A DNA stretch of 64,000 nt from Priestia megaterium (GCF_023824195.1 NZ_CP085442.1:3262001-3326000); one strand, 5' to 3'. Counted from the stretch's first letter, positions 52,923 through 61,273 are shown. Numbers and translations: made by a program. The notes: generated by a model from the sequence alone, not told the origin.

Positions 52923-53792
52923 TTAGGCTGTTGTATCGTCTTCACTAGAAAGAGATGTTGCGTCTTCATCTTCTTCGTCAGTGTTTTTCTTTGCTTTTGT
53001 ATTTTTTGATTTTTTAGCTGTTGACTTTTTTGGTTTCGTTTCCTTTTTGTCTTCAGTTTCATCTTCTTCGTCTTCTTCTGTTTTTACTTTTTTATTTTTT
53101 TTGTTTGAGCGAGAATCTTCGTCTTCTTCTTCGCTGTCTTCGTCACTTTCTTCTTCCTCTTCTTGCTCATTTTCTTTTTCATTTTTTTTACGAGTCTTAG
53201 ACGTTTCTTCTTCGTTTTCTTCGTCCTGCTCGTTTTCTTCGTTCTCATCGCTCTCTTCTTCGTCGGAATCTGTATCTTCCGCTTCTTCGTCTTGATTTTT
53301 ATTGAGGCTAAGCTCAACAAGCATGTTCATTTTTTCTTCAAGCTGTGATAAGCGATCTTGAAGAGTTTGATTTTCTTCTTTTAACTCGTCGTACTCTTGA
53401 ACGTTATCGTCTTCTGTTTCGCTACTAGAAGAATTTACGTTTTCTTCATCATCTTTTGATTTATCTTTATCTTTTTTAAACAAGCTTCCCGCAGATGTTT
53501 TCAGGCTGGCTACACTGCTTTTTGATTTTTCTTTTACCTTTGTTCCTAAATCGGATGCTTTGCTTTTTAATTCGTCTGTATCAATGCGGTCAAGAAGACT
53601 TTTTCGATTTTCAGGAGTAGATACATATCCAATCGTTGCACCGATGATGCCTCCTGCTACCGCTCGTTTGATTGGCCCGCTGCTTGTTGTTTTGCTTTCT
53701 TTCGAACCGTTCTTTTCTTTTGAACCGTTTTCCTTGTTTTTATTTTCCTTGTTTTCTACCTGTGCGTTATCTAATTTTGTTTCAGTTGCCAT
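52923..53792 (-). CDS. gvpT: GvpT, acidic gas vesicle accessory protein
   Basis: About 289 residues from the ATG at 53792 (GGAGG 8 nt upstream). A Gly-rich hydrophobic hairpin-like stretch (RAVAGGIIGATIGYVSTPEN, about 43-62) precedes a coiled coil (YDELKEENQTLQDRLSQLEE, about 134-153). The last ~120 residues are low-complexity Glu/Asp/Lys. The first two features match GvpP, so the two are likely paralogues. GvpT is part of the set needed for vesicles in minimal clusters. Confidence 0.87.
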   Translation of the reverse strand: MATETKLDNAQVENKENKNKENGSKEKNGSKESKTTSSGPIKRAVAGGIIGATIGYVSTPENRKSLLDRIDTDELKSKASDLGTKVKEKSKSSVASLKTSAGSLFKKDKDKSKDDEENVNSSSSETEDDNVQEYDELKEENQTLQDRLSQLEEKMNMLVELSLNKNQDEEAEDTDSDEEESDENEENEQDEENEEETSKTRKKNEKENEQEEEEESDEDSEEEDEDSRSNKKNKKVKTEEDEEDETEDKKETKPKKSTAKKSKNTKAKKNTDEEDEDATSLSSEDDTTA

Positions 53793-53828
53793 TGTAAATC
53801 CCTCCATTTTTTAAGTAGCGTACAGTTT

Positions 53829-54131
53829 TTAACGTTCCGTTTCTATCTTTTCTTCAAGCGCTTTTAACCGCTCATGCAGCTGTTTATTTTCTTCTTCGAG
53901 CGCTTTATTATTGGCTCCTTTTGAACTGAGATACGGATCATTTTCCCACCAGTCCATGCCGATTTCTTTTGCTTTATCAACCGAAGCCACAATCAAGCGT
54001 ATTTTTATCGTTAGTAGCTCGACATCCGCAATTCCTACGGTAATGTCCCCCGCTATAACGACTCCTTTATCCAAAATCTTTTCGAGCACATCTACAATCG
54101 TACTTGACTGCATATTATGTTCGACTGCCAT
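53829..54131 (-). CDS. gvpJ: GvpJ, minor GvpA-family protein
   Basis: The 100-residue protein has a GvpA core ([40 protein letters not shown]), the MDWWENDPYL block, and a C-terminal coiled coil (LEEENKQLHERLKALEEKIE). It is the likely nucleation or tip subunit of the main vesicle. It lies in gvpK-J-T order with an RBS AGGAGG before the ATG. Confidence 0.92.
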   Translation of the reverse strand: MAVEHNMQSSTIVDVLEKILDKGVVIAGDITVGIADVELLTIKIRLIVASVDKAKEIGMDWWENDPYLSSKGANNKALEEENKQLHERLKALEEKIETER

Positions 54132-54152
54132 ACTGTTCCTCCTATTGACCGC

Positions 54153-54437
54153 TTAAAGCAGGCTGCCTAGCGGCCCAAGATCAATATTTAAATCTTCTGC
54201 ATCCAGACCGAACACCTCTTTCAACTCGTCCATTTTTTCTTCTAAGTTCATTAGTGCAATTCCCAAGTTTTCAATTTGTTCATCCGTCAACGTTCCACCC
54301 TCCACCCGCCTCATGGCATGACGTTCAACGATTTGCCTCAATAGCTCAATAACTGTCATCACAAGCTGCGCTAAGCCGTGTTCAGCTTGATCAGGATCCA
54401 AGTGGATTCGTCCATTTGCTTGGCTGACCGGTTGCAT
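54153..54437 (-). CDS. gvpK: GvpK, gas vesicle protein
   Basis: The 94-residue protein has AEHGLAQLVMTVIELLRQIV, RHAMRRVEGGTLTDEQIENL and ends LNIDLGPLGSLL. It is the same length as the short-operon GvpK. Its start lies 47 bp inside gvpS, a longer overlap than in the short operon, so its translation depends on ribosomes finishing gvpS. Confidence 0.92.
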   Translation of the reverse strand: MQPVSQANGRIHLDPDQAEHGLAQLVMTVIELLRQIVERHAMRRVEGGTLTDEQIENLGIALMNLEEKMDELKEVFGLDAEDLNIDLGPLGSLL

Positions 54438-54678
54438 CCATTAATTCCTCCTTTTGTTTATCAAATTGTTCAGAAGTGATTGGTTTGCGATTTCCTTCTT
54501 TTGCTTGCACAAGCGTTTCAACGGAAGAAATAAGCACCCGCAAATCCAAATACACTAAATCGACGCCAGCTATGGAAATGATTAAGTCTCCTTTAATGGC
54601 GACTCCTTTATCTAAAATGACATCTAAAATATCAATAAGAGCAATATCTTTATTCTCCATGGATTGTTTAAGAGACAT
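54391..54678 (-). CDS. gvpS: GvpS, minor GvpA-family protein
   Basis: The 95-residue protein has DIALIDILDVILDKGVAIKG and LIISIAGVDLVYLDLRVLIS, the GvpA-family core, then a C-terminal tail that lies over the gvpK start. It is 12 residues longer than the short-operon GvpS. It lies between gvpL and gvpK. Confidence 0.92.
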   Translation of the reverse strand: MSLKQSMENKDIALIDILDVILDKGVAIKGDLIISIAGVDLVYLDLRVLISSVETLVQAKEGNRKPITSEQFDKQKEELMDATGQPSKWTNPLGS

Positions 54679-54695
54679 ACTGTTAATTCCTCACT

Positions 54696-55505
54696 TTACG
54701 CAAAGCTCGAGAAATGATAGGGCGGCCATGGTCCCGTCACTTCAAATTTCCAGCCTTTAATTTCAAGCTTTTGCTGAAGCTCTTCTATTTCGTTTACGAA
54801 CTTAGTGATCTGCAGAGACGGGAGAAGAAACACGCTGTTCCACGCCATCTGTTCAGCTGCGCCCGTTACGTCCTTGCTCCAATTCTTTTTAACAGAGTCA
54901 TAAAGTGATAATTCTTTGAGCTTGTCATGTATCTCTTCACACACTTTGTTTTTGTGAAGCTCTAATTCTTTTTCAATCAGCTGATCTATTTTTTTCTTTT
55001 CAAAAAACTGTCTTCCTGGTGATAAGTGACTAATTTCTTGTTTTTTTGCTTTCACGCTTTCATTCGTTTCGCTGATTCCTTTTTTAAGCTCCGTATCATC
55101 ACAGTAAATTTTCACATTCCACTCTTCATTTCCTTGAAGCAGCGTCAGTGAATTCTCTATCTTTTCTTTGTTAATCTCAATAGCTGCTTGCAGACTTTCT
55201 TCACCTTTATAAATGGTGCAAAATTTTAATGGAATGATCGTAAATTCTTCGTACAAAGCGGCTACCGTTTCATGATGATGAAATGCTTTTTCCTGCAGCC
55301 AGCTCATATCCTGCTCCATTTTTTCTTGAATCACTTCTTCTGAATAGGTGTCAGCATCCAGCTTAGACACTACAGCCGTCACCTGATCAATCGTTATTGG
55401 GTACAGTGAATGTTCTCCGTCAAACCCTTTATAAGATGGAAACGGCTCTATAGATGCTGCTTCTTTTGTTGGAATTAAACCGTATAAATATAATAATTCT
55501 CCCAT
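54696..55505 (-). CDS. gvpL: GvpL, gas vesicle assembly protein
   Basis: The 269-residue GvpF/L-family protein starts MGELLYLYGLIPTKEAASIE and has PLKFCTIYKGEESLQ, LSPGRQFFEKKKIDQLIEKE and C-terminal KFEVTGPWPPYHFSSFA. It contacts most minor Gvp proteins and is needed for assembly. It follows gvpG directly, with the stop of gvpG 1 bp before its ATG. Confidence 0.92.
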   Translation of the reverse strand: MGELLYLYGLIPTKEAASIEPFPSYKGFDGEHSLYPITIDQVTAVVSKLDADTYSEEVIQEKMEQDMSWLQEKAFHHHETVAALYEEFTIIPLKFCTIYKGEESLQAAIEINKEKIENSLTLLQGNEEWNVKIYCDDTELKKGISETNESVKAKKQEISHLSPGRQFFEKKKIDQLIEKELELHKNKVCEEIHDKLKELSLYDSVKKNWSKDVTGAAEQMAWNSVFLLPSLQITKFVNEIEELQQKLEIKGWKFEVTGPWPPYHFSSFA

Positions 55506-55772
55506 CTAGGATTCCTCATTTCTTTTTTGTGTTAGCTCTTCCCATTGTTCAATTTCTCTGCGTTTCGCTATTTCGTACCTCATTAACAGCTCATCTTCTT
55601 TTTCTTGAAACGCTTCTTCCGGAATTTCACCAAGCTCAAACATCATTTGAAGCTGAATGAGTTTTTGCTGAATCGTCGGAAGGTCATATAGCTGTTTATC
55701 AGCTTCTTCCTGTACTTTTTCGCCGATTTTTACTACAAGATTAATAGGGGCGGTGACCAATTTGTGAAGCAC
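55506..55772 (-). CDS. gvpG: GvpG, gas vesicle accessory protein
   Basis: The 88-residue charged helical protein starts MLHKLVTAPINLVVKIGEKV and has MMFELGEIPEEAFQEKEDEL. It aligns with the short-operon GvpG throughout. It lies between gvpF and gvpL. Confidence 0.9.
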   Translation of the reverse strand: MLHKLVTAPINLVVKIGEKVQEEADKQLYDLPTIQQKLIQLQMMFELGEIPEEAFQEKEDELLMRYEIAKRREIEQWEELTQKRNEES

Positions 55773-55773
55773 G

Positions 55774-56541
55774 TTATTTCTCTTCTACTTTTAGGCGAAT
55801 GTTCACAAAATTATAGGCAGGCCAAGGACCGCTGTAATGAAAATCGGCTTTGTTTTTCCAGTTTTCATGCGCTTCATTCACTTTTTCATCAAACTTCGCT
55901 TCATCTTCTCGGTTAATTAAGAAGGACGCGTTTAAAAGCATTGTTTCGCCCGTTGGCTCATTTGCTTTTGCTGCTTCCGCTGCTTCTTCAAGCGGAGAAA
56001 ACACATCTGTCTTGACTTCTTTTTGCAGGGAAGTAAACATTTTTTGAGCCATTCCCCCAAGTTGAATACGCTCATAATAACCGGCTGCTTCTGATTTTCC
56101 TTTTACTGATGCTGATACTTTTTCAAGTTCAGGATTTTCGTTTACTTTTTTCTCAAGCCATTCTTTTTTCCCAATTACTTTTAAACCGACTTCAATTTTT
56201 CCTTTGATCGCTGGAAACAGCTTTTCAAACTGCGGATAAAGGTTTTCCAAAAGAACTTTTACATCTTCTTCGGATTTGAATACATTCCCAAAGCTGATTG
56301 GAATAACCGTATCGTTCTTGTCCATAATCGCTGCTACTGCGTTTTGATGCATTAATAAGTTTTGGCGATTAGGATGATAAATTTTCATCGGTACTTCAGC
56401 TGCTACCATAGCCGCGTCTTTGTAGCATATCAAAAATGTTTCAGCGTTTGTTCCTTCTACTTCCACGGCGCCAAAATCTTCGTCTTTATCTGTTTGAATG
56501 GCGCTAAAAATATAAATACCTGTTTCGTTTGTTTCACTCAT
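55774..56541 (-). CDS. gvpF: GvpF, gas vesicle assembly protein
   Basis: The 255-residue protein starts MSETNETGIYIFSAIQTDKD and has DAAMVAAEVPMKIYHPNRQN, TVIPISFGNVF, KGKIEVGLKVIGKKEW and the C-terminal FHYSGPWPAYNFVNIRLKVE. It binds GvpA and helps start vesicle growth. It lies 14 bp after gvpN. Confidence 0.93.
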   Translation of the reverse strand: MSETNETGIYIFSAIQTDKDEDFGAVEVEGTNAETFLICYKDAAMVAAEVPMKIYHPNRQNLLMHQNAVAAIMDKNDTVIPISFGNVFKSEEDVKVLLENLYPQFEKLFPAIKGKIEVGLKVIGKKEWLEKKVNENPELEKVSASVKGKSEAAGYYERIQLGGMAQKMFTSLQKEVKTDVFSPLEEAAEAAKANEPTGETMLLNASFLINREDEAKFDEKVNEAHENWKNKADFHYSGPWPAYNFVNIRLKVEEK

Positions 56542-56555
56542 GTTTTCAAGCTCCT

Positions 56556-57482
56556 TTACTTTTCTTCATTGTCTATATTCTTACACTCTTCTAAAATGAT
56601 TTTTTCGGCTTTGCTTTTTGCATTTTCTTCGTCTAGACACCTAGTAAGCGGATGACGCAAAATATCTATGCATAACGTTTGAAACGCTTCGTCATTTCCA
56701 TCGATAGCAATGTCTTGCTGGGTGGCAAGGGTAGCGATCATGAGCGAAGCCCGCAGACTAAGTCCGCTGCTGTTTTCGTCTCCAGAGCGGTTTCGCACGT
56801 TTGCTACAAGCGTTACAATTGTGCGCGCTTCGTCTTCTTCTACGTCCGTTTTCTCCGTTAAAATCGCTGTCTCTCTGTCAATGTCTTTATAATCAATAAA
56901 CATGGTAATTAACCTGTCAAGAAGCGCATCTTGCGTATCATATACGCCAGCATACTCAGCTGGGTTGCTTGTGAAGATGACGCGGAAATCGGGATGCACG
57001 CGCACAAAAGGATCGGTCATTTTCACTCCATACAGCGGCAGCACACCTTCTTCTAATATCGATAGAAAGATATTATTCGTCGCCGGCTTAGAACGAGTAA
57101 ATTCGTCGTAAATCAGCGTATAGCCATTTTTTACAGCTTCAAGCAATCGGCCATCCTGCCAGTTTTCACTCACTTGTTCATCTTTTTTATAGACAGAACG
57201 AACATACTGGTCGATCACTTTTTTGCTCGTATAGCCCTTAAAATCGCCAATTAAATCTTTGTTGTTGAGCTCGTGATTCCCGTGCATCAGCATCACCGGG
57301 CGCTTTCTTTTTTTAGCAAGTGCTCGCGCTAAAGAGGTTTTGCCTCCGCCGGCAGGACCTGTAAAATGAATGGAATAGCCGGATTTTAAATAGCTCAGCG
57401 CTCTTGAAAGAACCTCTTTCGTCTCGTCATCTTGTATAAAAGCTCCACTGCCTTTTTTCCTTTTGTCTGTTAAGACGGTCAT
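56556..57482 (-). CDS. gvpN: GvpN, AAA+ ATPase for gas vesicle growth
   Basis: The 308-residue AAA+ protein has Walker A TGPAGGGKTSLA (about 41-52), Walker B TLIYDEFTR (about 122-130), and sensor VIFTSNPAEYAGVYD, with an arginine-finger region LDRLITMF. GvpN is an MoxR-type ATPase; without it vesicles stay small in studied systems. It is absent from the short operon, where gvpR runs straight into gvpF. Confidence 0.93.
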   Translation of the reverse strand: MTVLTDKRKKGSGAFIQDDETKEVLSRALSYLKSGYSIHFTGPAGGGKTSLARALAKKRKRPVMLMHGNHELNNKDLIGDFKGYTSKKVIDQYVRSVYKKDEQVSENWQDGRLLEAVKNGYTLIYDEFTRSKPATNNIFLSILEEGVLPLYGVKMTDPFVRVHPDFRVIFTSNPAEYAGVYDTQDALLDRLITMFIDYKDIDRETAILTEKTDVEEDEARTIVTLVANVRNRSGDENSSGLSLRASLMIATLATQQDIAIDGNDEAFQTLCIDILRHPLTRCLDEENAKSKAEKIILEECKNIDNEEK

Positions 57483-57510
57483 TTTTACGTTCCTCCTGCC
57501 ATCTTATCGT

Positions 57511-57777
57511 TTATGCTTCAATGCCAATGGCGCTTCTATATCTGACGTCGAGTCGTTTGAATGAGATGACTTCTTTTCCTTTATTTAAAAAGCACTCGTA
57601 CGTTCCGAGCATTTCATCTTTTGCGTATTTTTTCATATATTCTCGTTCTTCAATCACTTCAACAATAACTCTCCAACCTTCATCTTCAGTAGCTTCCACC
57701 GAGGTAATTTTATGAGGAGGAGCTACGTGTTCACCGAAAAAGTCGTTCACGGCTTGCATAATTTTTTTAATTTCCAT
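57511..57777 (-). CDS. gvpR: GvpR, gas vesicle accessory protein
   Basis: The 88-residue protein starts MEIKKIMQAVNDFFGEHVAP, with GGAGG 9 nt upstream; the longer frame to 57825 is rejected. It has GWRVIVEVIEEREYMKKYAK and the C-terminal LDVRYRSA. It is the first gene after the hairpin that follows gvpB. Confidence 0.88.
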   Translation of the reverse strand: MEIKKIMQAVNDFFGEHVAPPHKITSVEATEDEGWRVIVEVIEEREYMKKYAKDEMLGTYECFLNKGKEVISFKRLDVRYRSAIGIEA

Positions 57778-57811
57778 TTTTAGTAGCCTCCAATAGTTAG
57801 ATCTAAAAGCT

Positions 57812-57840
57812 GGAACCACCCTCAAAAACGGGAAGGTTCC
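57812..57840 (-). promoter_or_regulatory. Hairpin after gvpB, candidate attenuator
   Basis: GGAACCaCCC pairs with GGGaaGGTTCC around a loop, 14 bp past the gvpB stop and 34 bp before the gvpR start. It has only a weak U-run, so it looks like a partial terminator or a 3' stabiliser that would set shell-protein mRNA above accessory mRNA. Confidence 0.6.
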
Positions 57841-57853
57841 ATATCACTTCATA

Positions 57854-58120
57854 TTAAATACTAAAACGCGGCTGTCCTTCACTTGAATTTGAACGTTCTG
57901 GAAGACCGTTTTCTTCTACGTCGTCACGAAGAAGCCCAACTGCTTCTGCATAGCGTAACCACGTATCAACACTTGCGATAACCACTCGTGCTTCAATCGT
58001 TAAAATTTCAATTCCTACAACAGACACTCTTGCAAAAGCATCAATAACAATTCCTTTATCTAAAATACGGTCAATTACTTCTGCTAAACTTGAACTATTA
58101 GTACTTTTTTGAATAGACAT
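57854..58120 (-). CDS. gvpB: GvpB, gas vesicle shell protein
   Basis: The 88-residue shell protein has [20 protein letters not shown], then [20 protein letters not shown] and [11 protein letters not shown]. It is nearly identical to GvpA for the first 70 residues and differs in the C-terminal tail. GvpB is the main shell subunit in minimal megaterium clusters. It is followed by a hairpin and then gvpR. Confidence 0.94.
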   Translation of the reverse strand: MSIQKSTNSSSLAEVIDRILDKGIVIDAFARVSVVGIEILTIEARVVIASVDTWLRYAEAVGLLRDDVEENGLPERSNSSEGQPRFSI

Positions 58121-58139
58121 ATCCCATTTCTCCTTTCGC

Positions 58140-58613
58140 TTATGATCCCATTGTTTTTAAATCTGTAGATGATTTAATATCAGTGGAACTTTTAATCTTA
58201 GTAGAGCTTTTAATATCAGTTGCTTTTTTAATCTGATTTACGCCTTTTATTTTCCGCTTATTTTTTGACTTATCTTTATCGTCTGAAGAAGAAACTTTTT
58301 CTTGAAAGTCTTTTCCAGCTTCTTTCACATCGCTAAGCTTATCTTTTACTGATAATAAGACGTCTTGAAGCTTTTCTTTTGCTTCTTCTCCTTTGCCGTG
58401 TACCTTACTGGCATTTTTTTCTTTTGTTTCCTGCAGTTTTTCTGACGCTTCATTTGCTTTTTCCTGCAGTTTCCCTTCAGTTTTTTCGACAAATTTTTCT
58501 TTTGCTTTTTCTTTAACCTTTTCTTCTACCTTTTCCTTAACAGGTTCAGGCGTATGATCGATGATCTTTTTTCCTGCTTTTAAGGCTGCTTTCTCCACAT
58601 CTTTTTTATCCAT
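58140..58613 (-). CDS. gvpQ: GvpQ, gas vesicle accessory protein
   Basis: The 157-residue protein is almost all charged helix ([40 protein letters not shown]) and resembles late-embryogenesis-type repeats. The C-terminus has a [15 protein letters not shown] repeat. In heterologous studies gvpA, P and Q can be left out without loss of vesicles. Not present in the short operon. Confidence 0.85.
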   Translation of the reverse strand: MDKKDVEKAALKAGKKIIDHTPEPVKEKVEEKVKEKAKEKFVEKTEGKLQEKANEASEKLQETKEKNASKVHGKGEEAKEKLQDVLLSVKDKLSDVKEAGKDFQEKVSSSDDKDKSKNKRKIKGVNQIKKATDIKSSTKIKSSTDIKSSTDLKTMGS

Positions 58614-58638
58614 GAAATTCCCCTTCAGGACGAATATC

Positions 58639-59115
58639 TTACTTTTTAGCGTCCATGAGTTTGTTTAGCATCTCTTCAATGCGCTGCAGCTGATCGTTCA
58701 TATTTTTATTTTCTTCTTTTAGCTCTTCGTACTGAGACGTTTCCATTTCTGCGCTTTCGCTGACTTCTTCCTGCGAATCTCCCTGTTCATTTGATGCATC
58801 TTCTTTTTTCTTTTTAGGTGCCAGCAGTTTGCTTAAATTGTCTTTTTCAAGATAGCCTGTAGCTGTCTGTCTTAATGCTCCCATCGCTTGCTGCGTTAGA
58901 ATATCCTGTGCGTTTCTTCTTAACTCTTGTCCTGTCGCACGTACAATTTCTGATTGTCCTAAGCGGCTCAGTACTTTTTTACTCGTTTGAGGACTTGAAA
59001 GAAGCCCAATTCCCGCTCCTACTACGCCTCCTAAAATGGCAAGATTTAAAGAGTTTTGCGTTTTTTCTTCCTGCTGCTGATTTTGTTGTTTTTCATTTTG
59101 ATCAGTTGTTGTCAT
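58639..59115 (-). CDS. gvpP: GvpP, gas vesicle accessory protein
   Basis: The 158-residue protein has a Gln-rich head, a Gly-rich hydrophobic stretch (LAILGGVVGAGIGLLSSPQT, about 25-44), and a C-terminal coiled coil (YEELKEENKNMNDQLQRIEE, about 129-148). The last two match parts of GvpT, so GvpP and GvpT are likely paralogues. It lies between gvpA and gvpQ and is missing from the short operon. Confidence 0.85.
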   Translation of the reverse strand: MTTTDQNEKQQNQQQEEKTQNSLNLAILGGVVGAGIGLLSSPQTSKKVLSRLGQSEIVRATGQELRRNAQDILTQQAMGALRQTATGYLEKDNLSKLLAPKKKKEDASNEQGDSQEEVSESAEMETSQYEELKEENKNMNDQLQRIEEMLNKLMDAKK

Positions 59116-59175
59116 GTTTCATCCTCTTTTCTCTTATTATTATTTATTTAATGAATTTTCTAATGATTAAAAGAC

Positions 59176-59436
59176 TTAAAAACTAAGCCCTGCTCCTCGC
59201 TCCTCTGTTCGGCCAGGCAGCCCGTCTTCCTCTACTTTGTCGGTTAATAACCCGACGGCTTCTGCGTAGCGAAGCCACGTATCGACACTTGCAATAACGA
59301 CTCGTGCTTCAATCGTTAAAATTTCAATTCCTACGAGTGATACTCGAGCAAAAGCATCGATGACAATCCCTTTGTCGAGAATTCGATCAATCACTTCTGC
59401 TAAACTAGAACTATCTGTACTTTTTTGAATACTCAT
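59176..59436 (-). CDS. gvpA: GvpA, gas vesicle shell protein
   Basis: The 86-residue protein starts [20 protein letters not shown] (ATG 59436, AAAGGAG 9 nt upstream; the longer frame to 59487 is rejected). The core has [20 protein letters not shown] and [10 protein letters not shown]. It is the first gene of the main gvp operon and a duplicate of gvpB, from which it differs mainly in the tail. Confidence 0.94.
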   Translation of the reverse strand: MSIQKSTDSSSLAEVIDRILDKGIVIDAFARVSLVGIEILTIEARVVIASVDTWLRYAEAVGLLTDKVEEDGLPGRTEERGAGLSF

Positions 59437-59879
59437 TTTTAGCAGCTCCTTTCGAAATTTAGCTAAATGAATGACGCTACTAATCAACCTGCTTAACTTT
59501 TTAAGTAAACATACTTTTGAAATATACTTTTTAACCCTCTTTCAAACATGAATAATTTGCTAAAAAGTAATTCCTGAAAATAAATTAGAAAATTATTCTA
59601 ATACGTATAATAATTAACAGTTAATTTATGGATGTGACTTACGCGTAAATCCTTCTATTAAAGCTTTCATCAAGATTCCGATCCCAAAATAAAACAATAA
59701 ATACATTATTGTTACAATAATATTACATTATAATTTAAGGCATATTATTACTCGATACACTATGACATATTTTGATATTTTTAACTTTTATGGAATATTA
59801 TTGTTCGGTGAATGTGTTTAAATCAGCACATAAAAAAATCTGCCGCACTGCGACAGATTTCTCCTACATATCATACGTT
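59437..59879. other. Promoter region of the main gvp operon and stress-gene 3' end
   Basis: About 440 bp, strongly AT-rich. It contains a 15-bp dyad TTATTGT-T-ACAATAA at 59706-59720 and the terminator of the upstream stress gene at 59833-59862. No clear sigma-factor consensus could be placed with confidence. Confidence 0.4.
59833..59862 (-). terminator. Terminator of the YflT-like stress gene
   Basis: AAATCTG...CAGATTT stem with an inner CGCACTGCG, T7 on the minus strand, 18 bp past the stop. Confidence 0.8.
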
Positions 59880-60365
59880 CTATAAAATCATTCCGGTTAA
59901 AGGCGCTTTCGGGTTTCCATCATGATCTGAATCTTCTTTGTCTACTAAAACAAGCAAGCTGCCTTCTTTGACTGAATCATTATATTGTTCGGCCTGCTGT
60001 TTTGGAATTCCCATACCGACTAAAATACCAGATAGACCTCCTACGCTCGCACCAGCTGCTGCACCTGTTAATGTAGCTACAATCGGACCAGCCGCCACAA
60101 TTGGACCTATTCCCGGTATTGCAATAGCGCCGGCACCTGCTAATATTCCGGTCAAGCTCCCTAGCGTACCTCCGGTAAGTGCTCCAGTTGCTGCCCCTTC
60201 TGCTTTTGTATTCGTTTCTTTCTGAACTTTTTTGGTCTTTTTATGTTTGCCGATGATAGATATTTCTTCTGATGTATACCCTTCTTTTTTCAAACTCTCT
60301 ACAGCTTGAATTGCTTCTTGTTCCGTTTCGTATACCCCCACAACATTCTTTGCTTTTGCTTCCAT
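59880..60365 (-). CDS. General stress protein, YflT-like domain plus Gly-rich core
   Basis: The 161-residue protein has an N-terminal YflT-type domain (NVVGVYETEQEAIQAVESLK, EISIIGKHKK) and a long Gly/Ala-rich stretch with pairs of small hydrophobic helices (TGGTLGSLTGILAGAGAIAI; LTGAAAGASVGGLSGILVGM), then GKxxLVLVDKED-like end. This layout is that of Bacillus general stress proteins of the 17M kind. The Gly zipper suggests membrane association. RBS AGGAGGAG. Confidence 0.82.
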   Translation of the reverse strand: MEAKAKNVVGVYETEQEAIQAVESLKKEGYTSEEISIIGKHKKTKKVQKETNTKAEGAATGALTGGTLGSLTGILAGAGAIAIPGIGPIVAAGPIVATLTGAAAGASVGGLSGILVGMGIPKQQAEQYNDSVKEGSLLVLVDKEDSDHDGNPKAPLTGMIL

Positions 60366-60509
60366 ACTATCTCCTCCTCATTAATGTTTTGTGTACCCAA
60401 GAGCATTACTTTGAAACGTTTTAGAGAGTAAGTAATTATAAATAAATAACGCCAAATCACTCTTCATTTAGTGGCTTTCTTCTCTTCTTACCAAACAGCT
60501 TTGCATAAC

Positions 60510-60543
60510 AAAACCCTAAGAAAATATGCGTTCTTAGGGTTTT
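60510..60543 (-). terminator. Terminator of the DUF2798 gene
   Basis: AAAACCCTAAGAA/TTCTTAGGGTTTT perfect 13-bp stem, immediately past the DUF2798 stop at 60547. Confidence 0.85.
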
Positions 60544-60546
60544 GAT

Positions 60547-61044
60547 TTAAGCAGCTGCCGGATTCTTTTTCACAAACTTCACAAACAATCTGCGAACTAA
60601 AGGCCCCATAATCAGAAGCTGAAGCGGGTACGCCACGATAAAGTTTTTCATAACGATAAATGCATAGCTTGTAAGAAGCGGTTCTCCGTCTAAACCTTTC
60701 GTAAGTGACATCGTAATTAATCCGTATACAGACATGCAAAGTACCATTCCGATAACCATACATGATGACAGAATCAACACTACTTTTAACTGTTTAGACT
60801 TATCAAACGGCAGTGAAAATGCTACTTTTTTTGCTACGGGACCGACCAAAAAAGTTTCGATAGCCATTGCGACTACAAATGTGATAACCAAGTTCAAAAT
60901 ACCTTCTGCAAGTTTGATATGCCCGATGACATCATTTATTAACATGTTATACATCGTCATAACAAGCACCATCCCTCCGCACATCATCATTCCAAAATAC
61001 ATACCTTCTTTTTTAGTTGTTGGCACATTCCTCATCCTTTTCAT
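60547..61044 (-). CDS. DUF2798-family membrane protein
   Basis: The 165-residue protein has four hydrophobic helices in two repeats: FGMMMCGGMVLVMTMYNMLI and ILNLVITFVVAMAIETFLVG, then VLILSSCMVIGMVLCMSVYG and FIVMKNFIVAYPLQLLIMGP, ending VRRLFVKFVKKN. This two-repeat pattern with GP VAKK/GP LVRR ends is DUF2798. Function unknown. Single gene. Confidence 0.8.
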   Translation of the reverse strand: MKRMRNVPTTKKEGMYFGMMMCGGMVLVMTMYNMLINDVIGHIKLAEGILNLVITFVVAMAIETFLVGPVAKKVAFSLPFDKSKQLKVVLILSSCMVIGMVLCMSVYGLITMSLTKGLDGEPLLTSYAFIVMKNFIVAYPLQLLIMGPLVRRLFVKFVKKNPAAA

Positions 61045-61116
61045 CTTTTTTACTTGGCTTAGTATAGCTTTTTATATTCCTTCTTCGTAAGTGAACATTT
61101 TGTGAACATTTATGTA

Positions 61117-61156
61117 GAAAATCCCCTGTGATTAAAAAACGTCACAGGGGATTTTC
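61117..61156. terminator. Perfect 15-bp hairpin between DUF2798 and gltP
   Basis: GAAAATCCCCTGTGA/TCACAGGGGATTTTC with a 10-nt loop. It has A/T-rich ends on both strands and may be a second terminator or end of an unannotated short transcript. Confidence 0.6.
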
Positions 61157-61234
61157 TAGATTTAAGCGGCTGGTGCTCCTTTTTTATGGAGGAGTGAGTA
61201 TGGAAAATCTAGTCTGCACCTTTGAAACTTTAAC

Positions 61235-61269
61235 AAAAAACCCCCGCTCTATAGACTAAAGCGGAGGTT
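61235..61269 (-). terminator. Terminator of gltP
   Basis: AACCCCCGCT/AGCGGAGGTT stem with one mismatch, followed by T6 on the minus strand, 5 bp past the gltP stop. Confidence 0.8.
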
Positions 61270-61273
61270 GGTT

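Noticed and set aside
52981..53348. Ser/Phe-rich plus-strand frames opposite gvpT
   Set aside because: They are the antisense of the Glu/Asp/Lys low-complexity region of gvpT and have no RBS.
60488..60763. 91-residue minus-strand frame overlapping the DUF2798 gene
   Set aside because: Out-of-frame shadow that runs through the terminator hairpin at 60510-60543.
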